Below are positions 44,184 to 53,952 of a stretch of DNA of 64,000 nt, piece by piece. This stretch comes from Affinundibacterium amnicola (lineage in GTDB: Bacteria > Pseudomonadota > Gammaproteobacteria > Burkholderiales > Burkholderiaceae_D): contig NZ_JACOFU010000001.1 in the NCBI RefSeq assembly GCF_014284275.1, forward strand, positions 124,001-188,000, read 5' to 3'. The notes beneath the pieces were generated by a model. That model was not told where the DNA came from. It saw only the letters and a list, made by a program, of their open reading frames with translations, and did not search any database. The position numbers and the translations under genes were made by a program. Numbering within the stretch: position 1 is the stretch's first letter; each line of letters begins with the position of its first letter.

Positions 44184-45578
44184 TTAGCTAAGTTGCTCGC
44201 GTAATCGTGCAATCGCGAGTTTGACCTGATTTGGTGCGGTACCACCGATGTGGTCACGTGCTGCAACCGAACCTTCCAAAGTCAATACTTCAAATACATC
44301 AGCTTCAATGAGTTGGCTAAAGCTTTGTAATTCAGCCAGTTGCATATCACTAAGATCACAGCCCTTGTCGACGCAAGTACGAACTGCCAGTGCAACAGCT
44401 TCGTGTGCATCACGGAAAGGTAAGCCTTTCTTCACCAAATAATCAGCTAAGTCCGTTGCGGTTGCATATCCTTGCAAAGCTGCGGCACGCATCGCATCTG
44501 GTTTGACGGTAATGCCGCTTGCCATATCGGCGAAAATTCGTAAGGTATCGACTAGTGTATCGACTGTGTCAAACAAGGGTTCTTTGTCTTCTTGATTATC
44601 TTTGTTATAGGCTAAAGGTTGACCCTTCATCAACGTCAACAAGGCGATTAAGTTGCCATTGACGCGTCCGGTTTTGCCGCGAGCCAGCTCAGGTACATCG
44701 GGGTTTTTCTTTTGCGGCATGATTGAAGAGCCGGTGCAGAAGCGATCTGCAATATCGATAAAGCCAACGCGTGGACTCATCCAAATAATCAATTCTTCCG
44801 ACATGCGTGAAATATGCGTCATGACCAAAGACGCTGCAGCACAGAATTCAATCGCAAAATCACGATCCGACACCGCATCTAAAGAATTGTGACAGACATC
44901 GTCAAAACCCAAAGTGCGAGCGACGCGTAGGCGATCAATCGGAAAGGTTGTACCCGCTAATGCCGCTGCACCCAGAGGCAAGCGATTCACACGTTTGCGA
45001 CAATCTGCCATGCGCTCGGCATCGCGCCCAAACATTTCTACATAAGCCAGAATATGATGACCAAACGTGATCGGTTGTGCCACTTGCATGTGGGTAAAGC
45101 CTGGCAAGATGGTATCGCTATGTTTCTCTGCCAAATCTAATAAAGCTAAGCGGAAGGCTGCGATTAATTCAATGATGTTATCAATCGCATTGCGCATGTA
45201 TAAACGAATATCCGTGGCAACTTGATCATTGCGTGAACGCCCGGTGTGCAGACGTTTGCCCGCATCGCCAACCAATTCAGTCAAGCGTTTTTCAATATTC
45301 AGATGCACATCTTCCAAGTCGAGCAACCAGGTGAACTGGCCCGATTCAATCTCCGCACTGATTTGTGCCATGCCGCGTTGAATGTCCGCATAATCTTGCG
45401 CACTGATGATTTGTTGGGCTTGCAACATCTCGGCATGTGCGAGTGAGCCTTGGATATCGACAGTCGCCATGCGATTATCAAAAAATACCGAAGCGGTGTA
45501 GCGTTTCACCAAATCAGAGACAGGTTCAGAGAAGCGTGCTGACCAAGCCTCGCTTTTTTTGGAAAATTGTGATGTCAT
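44184..45578 (-). CDS. argH: Argininosuccinate lyase
   Basis: A 464-residue enzyme of normal length that splits argininosuccinate into arginine and fumarate, the last step of arginine synthesis. [14 protein letters not shown]-like [14 protein letters not shown] (residues ~155-172) and the signature [12 protein letters not shown] are intact. Divergent from an AlgZ/AlgR-like pair, an order also seen in Pseudomonas. Confidence 0.97.
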   Translation of the reverse strand: MTSQFSKKSEAWSARFSEPVSDLVKRYTASVFFDNRMATVDIQGSLAHAEMLQAQQIISAQDYADIQRGMAQISAEIESGQFTWLLDLEDVHLNIEKRLTELVGDAGKRLHTGRSRNDQVATDIRLYMRNAIDNIIELIAAFRLALLDLAEKHSDTILPGFTHMQVAQPITFGHHILAYVEMFGRDAERMADCRKRVNRLPLGAAALAGTTFPIDRLRVARTLGFDDVCHNSLDAVSDRDFAIEFCAAASLVMTHISRMSEELIIWMSPRVGFIDIADRFCTGSSIMPQKKNPDVPELARGKTGRVNGNLIALLTLMKGQPLAYNKDNQEDKEPLFDTVDTLVDTLRIFADMASGITVKPDAMRAAALQGYATATDLADYLVKKGLPFRDAHEAVALAVRTCVDKGCDLSDMQLAELQSFSQLIEADVFEVLTLEGSVAARDHIGGTAPNQVKLAIARLREQLS

Positions 45579-46047
45579 AGTGGCTGTAAATTAAGATAAA
45601 TAGTGAAACTGCAAAAACAAGTTGAAGTTTGTTGAGCAAACAGGCTGATGAAGCTTGTTTAGGGTAAAAAGCGATTGTGTCGCTTTGCCTAGACCTGATA
45701 AATCATCTCTAATAGAAATTACTGCACATTCACCATGGTTTGGTTTTGCACCCTTATTTCTAAGTTCATTGTTAAGTTTAAGCGGACTTCTTTTGCAGTG
45801 TAAAAATCATCGTGGATTATACCGCGAGTAGCAGCAGACTTTTGGGGTTTCGCCGTATTTGTCCTTAAGCTCTGTGAATGAGATCGTAATCAAGCTTGAT
45901 CTGCTTTGATTGTATTTAGGACTAGATCTATAGCAGATCTAGAACCAGATCCTCGTCGGCCTTAGTCACCGCGGAGCTTTTTTAGACGGTAATTGCGGTC
46001 ATTTTGGCAGTTCATAAAAATTGATAAGAATTTAAAAATTAATAGAA
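45579..46047. other. 469-bp region between argH and algZ-like gene
   Basis: Contains a palindrome CTAGATCT-atagc-AGATCTAG (45922-45942), AGATCTAG-like half-sites nearby and the divergent promoters of argH and the sensor kinase gene. No small ORF is convincing. The palindrome may be a regulator site. Confidence 0.5.
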
Positions 46048-47079
46048 ATGAAGAAAGACGAAGAAAAATCCGAGTTATTAATCCCTGATTGCTGTAATTT
46101 GGGTATCGTTGTTCGCGTACTGGTTTCAAGTAATTTGTTGGTCCTTTTGTGCTTAATGGCAAGAGGACAGGGCTGGGCACAAAATTTTCAGGATTTTGTA
46201 GAAACCTCCATGTTGGTTGAGTCGATTTGTCTGCTTTCTTTATTATTTTTATGCGGCTTTCGACGAGTGCTTGAGCGAGAGCCTGCATCTGCTTGGATGC
46301 AAAGAATCGTCTGCGGTACGGTGCCAGCTTTGGTTTGCTATGTCGTGATCTTTGTTTTGGGCGATTTGGAATGGTTTGCCTATAGCTTTCCTAATTTGGA
46401 CATGTTGCTGGCAATTTTGTTTTGCTTTGTGATTGGGCTAGGTTTCCAGCATTATTTTGAATTGCGTACTAAGGCGTTTTCACCCGCCTTAGGCGAGGCG
46501 CGTTTGCAAGCTTTACAAGCCAGAATACGTCCACATTTTTTATTTAATAGCTTGAATGCGGTATTGTCGTTGATTCGTACTGAGCCACGACGTGCTGAGA
46601 CTGCCTTAGAAGATTTGGCAGATTTGTTTCGCGCCTTAATGCGTGATACTAGAAATATGTCAACGCTGGCAGATGAAATTATCTTGTGTAAACAGTATTT
46701 GGCGATTGAAAAAATTCGTTTGGGCGACCGCTTGGAGGTCGATTGGCAACTGCAAGAACTTCAGCAAATTGAACTGAGTGCGACAAAAGTACCTGCATTA
46801 TTGTTACAACCTTTGATAGAGAACGCGATCCATTATGGCGTGGAGCCAGCAACAAATTTGGCACCTATATGTATTTCAATTCAAAAAAGCTTGGATAAAA
46901 TTGAAGTCAAAGTGATAAACAACTATTATCCACATGCACAGCTCTCAAAAGGCAATCATATGGCATTGGATAATATACGACAGCGTTTGAAGTTGCTTTA
47001 CGATATAGAAGCACAATTACAAACTAGTCAAACCGATGACAAATTTGTTGTGCAGCTGACTTTTCCTGATAAATCCTAA
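46048..47079 (+). CDS. AlgZ/FimS-like sensor histidine kinase (LytS family)
   Basis: A 343-residue inner-membrane kinase. Four membrane helices lie in the first ~140 residues; the dimerisation/phosphoacceptor motif RPHFLFNSLN has His163; VPALLLQPLIENAIHYG is the N-box of the ATPase domain and MALDNIRQRL a G-box remnant. AlgZ-type proteins pair with LytTR-type regulators. Located as in Pseudomonas next to argH and directly before an AlgR-like gene (15-bp gap). The start has only a weak ribosome site. Confidence 0.88.
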   Translation: MKKDEEKSELLIPDCCNLGIVVRVLVSSNLLVLLCLMARGQGWAQNFQDFVETSMLVESICLLSLLFLCGFRRVLEREPASAWMQRIVCGTVPALVCYVVIFVLGDLEWFAYSFPNLDMLLAILFCFVIGLGFQHYFELRTKAFSPALGEARLQALQARIRPHFLFNSLNAVLSLIRTEPRRAETALEDLADLFRALMRDTRNMSTLADEIILCKQYLAIEKIRLGDRLEVDWQLQELQQIELSATKVPALLLQPLIENAIHYGVEPATNLAPICISIQKSLDKIEVKVINNYYPHAQLSKGNHMALDNIRQRLKLLYDIEAQLQTSQTDDKFVVQLTFPDKS

Positions 47080-47094
47080 TTCCGAACTAATTCA

Positions 47095-47931
47095 ATGACG
47101 ATGACTTCTTTGCGTATTTTGATTGTTGATGACGAGGCTCCAGCCAGAGTGCGTATGAAAACGCTGATAGGTGATATACAGGAAAACTGCGCTTGTGAAT
47201 TGCTTGATGAAGCTGCCGATGGACAAACAGCACTCGACATTATTGTGGATAAGCAACCAGATGTTGTGTTACTTGATGTGCAAATGCCGGGTATGACAGG
47301 AATTGAATTGGCGCAGCATATTGCCAATGCCGAATTAAGTGTACGCCCGTCAATTATCTTCGTGACCGCCTATGACGAGTATGCATTGCAAGCGTTCGAA
47401 GTGCATGCGATGGATTATCTACTTAAGCCCGTCAAAGCTTCGCGGCTGCAAGATGCACTGGTAAGAATTCAGGCATTTCGGCAGCAAAATAATGCGCAAA
47501 TACAGCAAGAGAAGTTGCGCGAATCACTCAAAACTATTCCAAAAGTTCGGCAAAATTTTTCTGTCTTGGAAAAAAATCGTGTCCTACTTATTCCCGTCCG
47601 AGATGTATTGTTTTTGAAGGCAGAGCAGAAGTACGTGACGATACAAACCTCATCCCGCGCATATCTGACCGAAGAGTCATTGGTCTCGATTGAATCTGAA
47701 TTGGGCGAAGTTTTTGTACGCGCTCATAGGAATGCCTTGATCGCAAGAAACGCGATTCTTGGCGTCGAGCGTGCCGTTCATATTAGTGAAACAGATCTCG
47801 ATCTCGATAAACAAGATAAGCAAGAGTCGGAGAAAGTGATTGATAGTTGGCAGGTGATCGTGCACGGCTCTGATGAACGTTTGCCGATTTCACGACGGCA
47901 GTGGCCCGTCATTAAATCCTTAGTTCGCTAA
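47095..47931 (+). CDS. AlgR-like LytTR response regulator
   Basis: A 278-residue regulator. The receiver domain (~8-125) has acidic VDDE, phosphoacceptor Asp61 in LLDVQMPG, and the lysine in LLKPVKAS. The C-terminal LytTR DNA-binding domain (~165-275) starts FSVLEKNRVLLIP and contains FLKAEQKYVTI and FVRAHRNALIAR. Partner of the AlgZ-like kinase; targets unknown. hemC, which follows algR in Pseudomonas, is not here. Confidence 0.9.
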   Translation: MTMTSLRILIVDDEAPARVRMKTLIGDIQENCACELLDEAADGQTALDIIVDKQPDVVLLDVQMPGMTGIELAQHIANAELSVRPSIIFVTAYDEYALQAFEVHAMDYLLKPVKASRLQDALVRIQAFRQQNNAQIQQEKLRESLKTIPKVRQNFSVLEKNRVLLIPVRDVLFLKAEQKYVTIQTSSRAYLTEESLVSIESELGEVFVRAHRNALIARNAILGVERAVHISETDLDLDKQDKQESEKVIDSWQVIVHGSDERLPISRRQWPVIKSLVR

Positions 47932-48085
47932 TAGGCTGATTGAGCGTGATTGAGTGTGAATGAGTATGAAGTAAGCTTGTCGTTGAATTCAAATTGTGTG
48001 GGTTGTCCGAAGTCGAATGTGATACTGGATTGATGAAATTGGCCTTGCTAAATTCGTGTAACCAGAAATTCTTTGCGAGGCAGAT

Positions 48086-49933
48086 ATGCAAGTTGATGTC
48101 GATCCGAATGAGACTTTACATGTGCAAGAAGGTCGAGACCGCATTCAAATCAATGAGGTCGGGATTAAGCTTCTGTTTGGCATCGCAGTCACAGCATTCT
48201 TTGCCTGTGCTTTCGCATTTCTCGCCAATCTCTATTTTAGTAAGGGAATAGGAAATGGTGGTGCGGTTGTTGGTATGTTGATCGCTGCGCTTGTCGTGTT
48301 ATTTCTGCGACTTGGAAAAGTAAAATCTGCCTTGGTGATGATTCTTTGGGGATTTGCTTTGATCCCAATCGTATTTGGTTTTCGTACCTTTGGATTTAAT
48401 GCGCCAGGCATAGTCTGCGTACCTATTTCCATTATGGCCGCAAGCTGGGCTTTGTCTGTACGCCATGCGATTGCGATGACTGCCAGCGCTTGCCTTGCAT
48501 GTGTCGCTTACTTCATCTTGATTCAACAGGGTGTGATCAACCCGGTGCAGCCAGATTTGTCGGCGCGCTTATTAATTTTGATTGGCGTGTTGGTCATCGC
48601 CTTATTACTAGGTCTAGTCGGCGTGTGGGCATTGCGCCATGAGTTTTCCAGAGTCCGTGAATTAGGTGTGTCGCTTGAGGCCAAGGCACAGGAACTTAGT
48701 CGTTCAGAAGCTTCATTTTCCGCACTATTTTTGTCCAATCCTTTGCCTTCTATTTCCGGTGATATAGACGGGCGGCTGATCGATGTTAATCATGCCTTCA
48801 TCAGCGATTTTGGCTACGCACGTGAGCAATTACTGAATCAGTCTATCGACAGCTTGCACATCTTTGAAAGTGAAGACCAACGCAAAATAATTGCACGTCA
48901 AACTTTGGGGAAGGGCGTGATCGGATATCCAGTGATGATGCGGCTTGCGAGTGGTGAGATGCGCAATTTTTTGGTGAGTACTGCTACTTTTGAATTGTCT
49001 GATGGTTGGCGCTTCGTTGCATTATTTTTGGATCAGACGGATCGCTTGGCTGCAGAGCAGGCGCAACATATATTGAACGTCGAATTAGAGCAGCGGGTCG
49101 TGACCAGAACTGCGGAGCTAAGCGAGGCATTGCAAACATTAAAGCGCACCCAAAGTGAGTTGGTGCAATCAGAAAAATTGGCTTCATTAGGATCGATGGT
49201 TGCTGGCATCGCGCATGAATTAAATACGCCGGTAGGCAATGCGTTAATGGTAGCGAGCGCTTTACAAGATCAGCAAACACAGTTTGAAGCAGGCTTAGAC
49301 GGGGGATTATCACGTTCACATCTAAATCACTTCTTGGTGTCGGTACATGATTCCGCCGACATATTGAATCGAAATCTCCGCAGAACAGCCGATTTGATTA
49401 ATAGTTTTAAGCAAGTCGCGGTTGATCAGACTAGTGAGCAAAGGCGACGATTTAATTTGCATGAAGTTGCACATGAAGTGGTTGTTACTATGAGTCCTGC
49501 TTTGCGTAAAACCTCGCATCAATTGATTAATCAAGTACCTGAAGGCATATTGCTCGATAGCTTTCCCGGTCCTTTGGAACAGGTGCTCATGAATTTAACC
49601 AACAATGCCTTACGTCATGGTTTTGAAGGGAAGCAGAATGGACAGATCTTGCTACAAGCTAGTTTACTTCCCGATAGTTGGGTGCAAATACTTTTTTCTG
49701 ATGATGGAGTAGGAATTGATGAGCATAGTCTGCAAAAAATATTTGATCCATTTTTTACGACCAAATTAGGGCAGGGAGGCTCTGGACTTGGCTTGAGTAT
49801 TGCTTACAACATCGTCACTGCGATGCTTGGTGGTCGTATTGAAGTGACAAGTGAAGTCGGCAAAGGAACCCAATTTATGATTGAAATTCCTTTGACCGCC
49901 AGCACCGAACTGGCGGAACCTACTCTAATTTGA
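48086..49933 (+). CDS. PAS-domain sensor histidine kinase, no adjacent regulator
   Basis: A 615-residue kinase. About six membrane helices lie in residues ~25-190, a PAS domain at ~210-320, a coiled coil with LEQRVVTRTAELSEAL (residues ~328-345), HisKA-type phosphoacceptor His377 in GIAHELNTP, and an ATPase domain with NLTNNALRHG, DDGVGIDEHS and GSGLGLSIAY. GAGG lies before the ATG. No response regulator follows; sdaA converges on it. Confidence 0.92.
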   Translation: MQVDVDPNETLHVQEGRDRIQINEVGIKLLFGIAVTAFFACAFAFLANLYFSKGIGNGGAVVGMLIAALVVLFLRLGKVKSALVMILWGFALIPIVFGFRTFGFNAPGIVCVPISIMAASWALSVRHAIAMTASACLACVAYFILIQQGVINPVQPDLSARLLILIGVLVIALLLGLVGVWALRHEFSRVRELGVSLEAKAQELSRSEASFSALFLSNPLPSISGDIDGRLIDVNHAFISDFGYAREQLLNQSIDSLHIFESEDQRKIIARQTLGKGVIGYPVMMRLASGEMRNFLVSTATFELSDGWRFVALFLDQTDRLAAEQAQHILNVELEQRVVTRTAELSEALQTLKRTQSELVQSEKLASLGSMVAGIAHELNTPVGNALMVASALQDQQTQFEAGLDGGLSRSHLNHFLVSVHDSADILNRNLRRTADLINSFKQVAVDQTSEQRRRFNLHEVAHEVVVTMSPALRKTSHQLINQVPEGILLDSFPGPLEQVLMNLTNNALRHGFEGKQNGQILLQASLLPDSWVQILFSDDGVGIDEHSLQKIFDPFFTTKLGQGGSGLGLSIAYNIVTAMLGGRIEVTSEVGKGTQFMIEIPLTASTELAEPTLI

Positions 49934-49973
49934 CGGGCAGAATTGCTGAATTACTAGTGAGACGTCATCCAGA

Positions 49974-51356
49974 TTAGCAAGCAGCGTGATTGACGGTGAC
50001 CACATGGATCGCCAGGCCGCCCAAAGAGGTTTCTTTGTATTTTGCTTGCATATCGAAGCCGGTCACGCGCATGGTTTCGATGACTTGATCCAAACTAACG
50101 TGGTGGGTGCCATCACTCTTCAATGCCAATGAAGCTGCTGTAATTGCTTTGACCGCACCCATGCCATTACGCTCAATACATGGAATTTGTACTAATCCAC
50201 CGATAGGGTCACAAGTCATGCCGAGATGATGTTCGATGCCAATTTCGGCAGCTGATTCGATTTGCTCATTACTGCCACCTAATGCGGCGGTTAAGCCAGC
50301 CGCAGCCATGGCGCAAGCCACGCCAACTTCACCTTGGCAGCCAATTTCCGCACCGGAGATAGATGCATTTTTCTTGCACAGCATACCGATTGCCGCAGCC
50401 ACCAACATAAATTCACGGATGCCTTTAACTGGATCGCTAGGATGACAATCTTGTGAATAGTATTTGATGATAGCGGGAATAATGCCGGCAGCGCCATTGG
50501 TTGGTGCAGTGACGACACGGCCGCCTGCCGCATTTTCTTCATTGACCGCCATCGCGTACAAACTCACTTTATGCATACCATCATGTGGCAGGCTGTTATG
50601 GGTTTCATTAGCAGTCAGCCAGAGCTTGGCTGCACGGCGTTGCACATGTAAGCCGCCTGGCAATTCACCAGTGATTTTCAAGCCACGTTCTATGCAGGAA
50701 TTCATTACAGCCCAGATTTTATCTAAGCCCGCGTCTAGCTCTGCTTCAGTGCAATGACTGAGTTCATTGGCGCGCAAGAGTGCTGCTAAAGAGAGTCCAG
50801 TGCTTTTGCCATGCGCTAATAATTCTGCCATGGTGCCGAAAGGATAGGGTACGCTGACCGCAGGTACCGCAACCGTACTCGCATTGGTATTTAATTCTTC
50901 TTCGGTGTAGATAAAGCCGCCACCAGTGGAATAGAAGGTTTGACTATGTTGGCTACCGTCGGTACGTGTCAAAGTAAAGCGCAGGCCGTTGGGATGGCCT
51001 GGTAAGACTTCTTTTTTATGCCAGAGCACATCATCCAAAATATCAAAATCTACTTTGACTTTGCCCAGCAAATGCATGACACCCGATTGCGCCAGTTCTG
51101 CCAGTTTGTCATCGACGGTATCAGGAACGACGTCTTGTGGCGTTTCGCCCATCAAACCTAGCAAAACTGCTTTGTCAGTGGCGTGACCCAGACCAGTGAG
51201 TGCGAGTGAGCCGTATAAGGCCACTTGTACTTTGTGTGCCTGATCTAAATTCGGACATTCCAGCAAAAAACGACGTGCCGCAATCATCGGTCCAACTGTA
51301 TGAGAACTAGAAGGGCCGACGCCAATTTTAAACAGATCAAACACACGCATGTCCAT
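49974..51356 (-). CDS. sdaA: L-serine ammonia-lyase (single-chain)
   Basis: A 460-residue iron-sulfur enzyme converting L-serine to pyruvate and ammonia. The GPSSSHTVGPM motif at the N-terminus, GCQGEVGVACAMAAAGL and MTCDPIGGLVQIPCIERN (the latter two hold cluster cysteines) are intact. Together with tdh and kbl upstream it would take threonine to glycine and serine to pyruvate. Starts at 51356 or 51350; GGAAT precedes. Confidence 0.96.
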   Translation of the reverse strand: MDMRVFDLFKIGVGPSSSHTVGPMIAARRFLLECPNLDQAHKVQVALYGSLALTGLGHATDKAVLLGLMGETPQDVVPDTVDDKLAELAQSGVMHLLGKVKVDFDILDDVLWHKKEVLPGHPNGLRFTLTRTDGSQHSQTFYSTGGGFIYTEEELNTNASTVAVPAVSVPYPFGTMAELLAHGKSTGLSLAALLRANELSHCTEAELDAGLDKIWAVMNSCIERGLKITGELPGGLHVQRRAAKLWLTANETHNSLPHDGMHKVSLYAMAVNEENAAGGRVVTAPTNGAAGIIPAIIKYYSQDCHPSDPVKGIREFMLVAAAIGMLCKKNASISGAEIGCQGEVGVACAMAAAGLTAALGGSNEQIESAAEIGIEHHLGMTCDPIGGLVQIPCIERNGMGAVKAITAASLALKSDGTHHVSLDQVIETMRVTGFDMQAKYKETSLGGLAIHVVTVNHAAC

Positions 51357-51438
51357 GCCAATATTCCTTATTTCGAGACCACAATAGAAAATGTTTTACT
51401 GATGAAACGATCTCTGAATCAGAATATTTTCATTCTGA

Positions 51439-52389
51439 TTAGCTGGTAACTTTCACATTTTTCAGCATGTCTGTTACCAATGCAGGGAGATCAACTTCTG
51501 CCTTCCAACCCCAATCGTTGTAAGCAGCCTCGTCATTCAAACTTTGTGGCCAACTTGCAGCGATTGCCTGACGGCTATCCGGGGCGTAGTGTACCTGAAA
51601 GTTTGGTAAGTTTTTAGTAATTTCACTTGTGAGTTCTTGTGGGTTAAAGCTCATACCACTGACGTTATATGAAGAACGAATTTTGACCTTTTCTGCCGGT
51701 GCGTCCATCAAGCTAATCGTTGCACGAATGGCGTCTGGCATGTAAATCATCGGCAAAGATTGTTGCGCTTCGAGGAAGCAAGAATAAGCTTCACCTTTTA
51801 GCGCAGAATGGAAAATCGCAATCGCATAATCAGTGGTGCCGCCACCTGGAGGCGACTTGTAACTGATGATGCCCGGGTAGCGTATGCTGCGTACATCCAC
51901 ATTGTATTTCTGGAAGTAGTATTCACACAGACGTTCGCCCGCCAGTTTGCTAATGCCGTAAATCGTGTTCGGATCCATCACTGTGTATTGCGGCGTGTTG
52001 ACGGCTTCGGTATTCGGGCCAAATGCCGCGATGGAAGATGGCCAGAAGACTTTCAATGGCTTGCCAGCTTCACCGCGGATACGTGCCAATTCCAAAATGT
52101 TCAGCAAGCCATCCATGTTCAAAGTCCAGGCTTTTAAGGGTGCTTTTTCACCTGTTGCCGATAATAGTGCCGCGAGTTGATAGACTTGTGTGATCTCATA
52201 CTTGTCATGAATTTCTGCCAGACGCTCTGTATTCAATACATCCACGACTTCATAGATTTTTGCACCGTACAAGCTGCTAGGGCTGATGTCTGCGGCGATC
52301 ACATTCTCTGCGCCGTGCTGCGCCGCTAATGCGTCAACCAATTCGCTACCGATTTGACCGTTAGCACCGATGACTAAAATACGTTCCAT
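51439..52389 (-). CDS. L-threonine 3-dehydrogenase, epimerase/SDR type
   Basis: A 316-residue extended SDR: GANGQIGSELVDAL Rossmann motif at 7-20, catalytic YGISK (Tyr-xxx-Lys) at about 144-148, PGGGTTDYAI near 190. This class of TDH oxidises threonine to 2-amino-3-oxobutyrate with NAD and is unlike the zinc MDR-type Tdh of E. coli. The adjacent kbl removes the product. sdaA follows after 82 bp; a 109-bp palindromic repeat lies between this gene and kbl. Confidence 0.9.
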   Translation of the reverse strand: MERILVIGANGQIGSELVDALAAQHGAENVIAADISPSSLYGAKIYEVVDVLNTERLAEIHDKYEITQVYQLAALLSATGEKAPLKAWTLNMDGLLNILELARIRGEAGKPLKVFWPSSIAAFGPNTEAVNTPQYTVMDPNTIYGISKLAGERLCEYYFQKYNVDVRSIRYPGIISYKSPPGGGTTDYAIAIFHSALKGEAYSCFLEAQQSLPMIYMPDAIRATISLMDAPAEKVKIRSSYNVSGMSFNPQELTSEITKNLPNFQVHYAPDSRQAIAASWPQSLNDEAAYNDWGWKAEVDLPALVTDMLKNVKVTS

Positions 52390-52426
52390 GTTTTTTCCTA
52401 ATTTTTCTTAAGAGTGACTTCAATTC

Positions 52427-52535
52427 AAAACCCCTCAACGCCGAGACGCTGAGGCGCAGAGATGGTCGGAAACAGAGAAAACCTCTCTTTTAAGGTTTTC
52501 CTCCGCGTCTCTGCGCCTCGGCGTTGAGGGGTTTT
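52427..52535. repeat. 109-bp imperfect inverted repeat between kbl and tdh
   Basis: The outer arms share AAAACCCCTCAACGCCGAG followed by GCGCAGAGA; the left arm carries an extra ACGCTGAG in the middle (52446-52453), the right arm does not. An inner GAAAACCT / AGGTTTTC stem (52477-52500) lies within. It resembles the family of intergenic repeats built on CGCCGAGGCGCAGAGACGC. It does not code and probably forms a strong hairpin in the kbl-tdh transcript. Confidence 0.85.
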
Positions 52536-52549
52536 ATTTATTTTTGATA

Positions 52550-53773
52550 TTACTTAATTAAACCCAATTCACGACCCGCCTGCGCAAATGCAGCGAGGGC
52601 TGTTTCTAATTGCTCTTTGCTGTGCGCTGCTGATAACTGCACGCGCACTCGCGCCTGACCCATAGGTACGACTGGGTAGAAGAATCCCGTCACTAACACG
52701 CCAAGTTCATACATACGTGCTGCAAATTTTTGGGCGACTGGTGCATCAAACAGCATCACTGGAACCACAGGGTGTGTACCTGGTTTGATGGTGAAGCCTA
52801 AGGCTTCGATTTCTTTACGGAAGAAGGCGGTGTTTTCATGCAGGCGATCACGCAATTCGGTGGACTTGGATAAACGTTCCAATACCGCTAAAGACGCGCC
52901 AGCAATGGATGGGGCGAGCGTATTCGAAAACAAATAAGGACGTGATTTTTGACGCAGGGTGTCGATGACTTCTTTGCGCGCTGCGGTAAATCCACCCATC
53001 GCGCCGCCTAAAGCTTTACCTAAAGTACCGGTAATGATATCGATACGACCCATCACATTGTGATGCTCATGTGTGCCACGACCCGTTTTGCCGAGGAAGC
53101 CAGATGCATGGCATTCGTCGATCATTACTAAGGCATCATATTTATCAGCCAGATCGCAGATCTTGTCGAGTTGAGCAATCGTGCCATCCATAGAGAAAGC
53201 ACCGTCGGTGACGATGACGCGATGGCGTTTGTCGGCGGCTGCTTGTAATTGCTTTTCCAGATCGGCCATGTCGTTATGAGCGTAGCGGAAGCGTGCTGCT
53301 TTACACAGACGAATGCCGTCAATGATCGACGCATGGTTCAATGCATCGGAAATAATTGCATCGTTTTCGTCAAACAATGGCTCGAATACACCACCATTCG
53401 CATCGAAAGCTGCGGCATACAAAATCGTGTCTTCCATGCCGAGGAAATCTGCAATCGCGCGTTCTAATTGTTTGTGTACCGTTTGCGTACCGCAGATGAA
53501 GCGCACAGAGGATAGACCGTAGCCATATTGCTCAGTTGCTTTGATCGAAGCTTGTACGGTTGCTTCATCGCCAGATAAGCCCAGATAGTTATTGGCACAC
53601 AGATTAATTAACTGACGACCATCATCGCATTGCACTAAGGAACCCTGACGAGATGAGATCACACGCTCAGGCTTATACAGACCTTGTTCACGCAAACTAT
53701 CCAGATTGCTGGCTAATCCAGTGAAAAAAGAATTCTTTTTGGCGCTCACGCTTGTATTCAGGTTGGTGCTCAT
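52550..53773 (-). CDS. kbl: Glycine C-acetyltransferase (2-amino-3-ketobutyrate CoA ligase)
   Basis: A 407-residue PLP enzyme of the alpha-oxoamine synthase family. Lys253 in GTLGKALGG is the Schiff-base lysine; [15 protein letters not shown] (residues ~219-233) and [10 protein letters not shown] are conserved. It cleaves 2-amino-3-oxobutyrate with CoA to glycine and acetyl-CoA. AGGAGA precedes the ATG. Divergent from an XRE-cupin regulator, with candidate operators in the gap. Confidence 0.97.
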   Translation of the reverse strand: MSTNLNTSVSAKKNSFFTGLASNLDSLREQGLYKPERVISSRQGSLVQCDDGRQLINLCANNYLGLSGDEATVQASIKATEQYGYGLSSVRFICGTQTVHKQLERAIADFLGMEDTILYAAAFDANGGVFEPLFDENDAIISDALNHASIIDGIRLCKAARFRYAHNDMADLEKQLQAAADKRHRVIVTDGAFSMDGTIAQLDKICDLADKYDALVMIDECHASGFLGKTGRGTHEHHNVMGRIDIITGTLGKALGGAMGGFTAARKEVIDTLRQKSRPYLFSNTLAPSIAGASLAVLERLSKSTELRDRLHENTAFFRKEIEALGFTIKPGTHPVVPVMLFDAPVAQKFAARMYELGVLVTGFFYPVVPMGQARVRVQLSAAHSKEQLETALAAFAQAGRELGLIK

Positions 53774-53882
53774 TTTTATCTCCTGACAGGAAAGGGGCTT
53801 CTGGTATGATGGAAAAGATTAAGAACATTGTTTTCGATTATATTTTCTTGGAAATTTTGAAAATATACTATTTTTTCTAAAA

Positions 53883-53916
53883 TTCGATATATCGAACTAA
53901 AATTCAATATAACGAA
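53883..53916. promoter_or_regulatory. Phased pair of operator-like palindromes in the kbl regulator gap
   Basis: TTCGATATATCGAA (53883-53896, perfect 14-bp palindrome) and TTCAATATAACGAA (53903-53916, same with two changes) start exactly 20 bp apart, i.e. two helical turns. They lie between kbl and the divergent XRE-cupin gene, so probably bind its product. A weaker half-like copy is near 53833. Confidence 0.72.
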
Positions 53917-53952
53917 TATTATCTATGCTTATTTAATTTTGCAAGCGAAACT

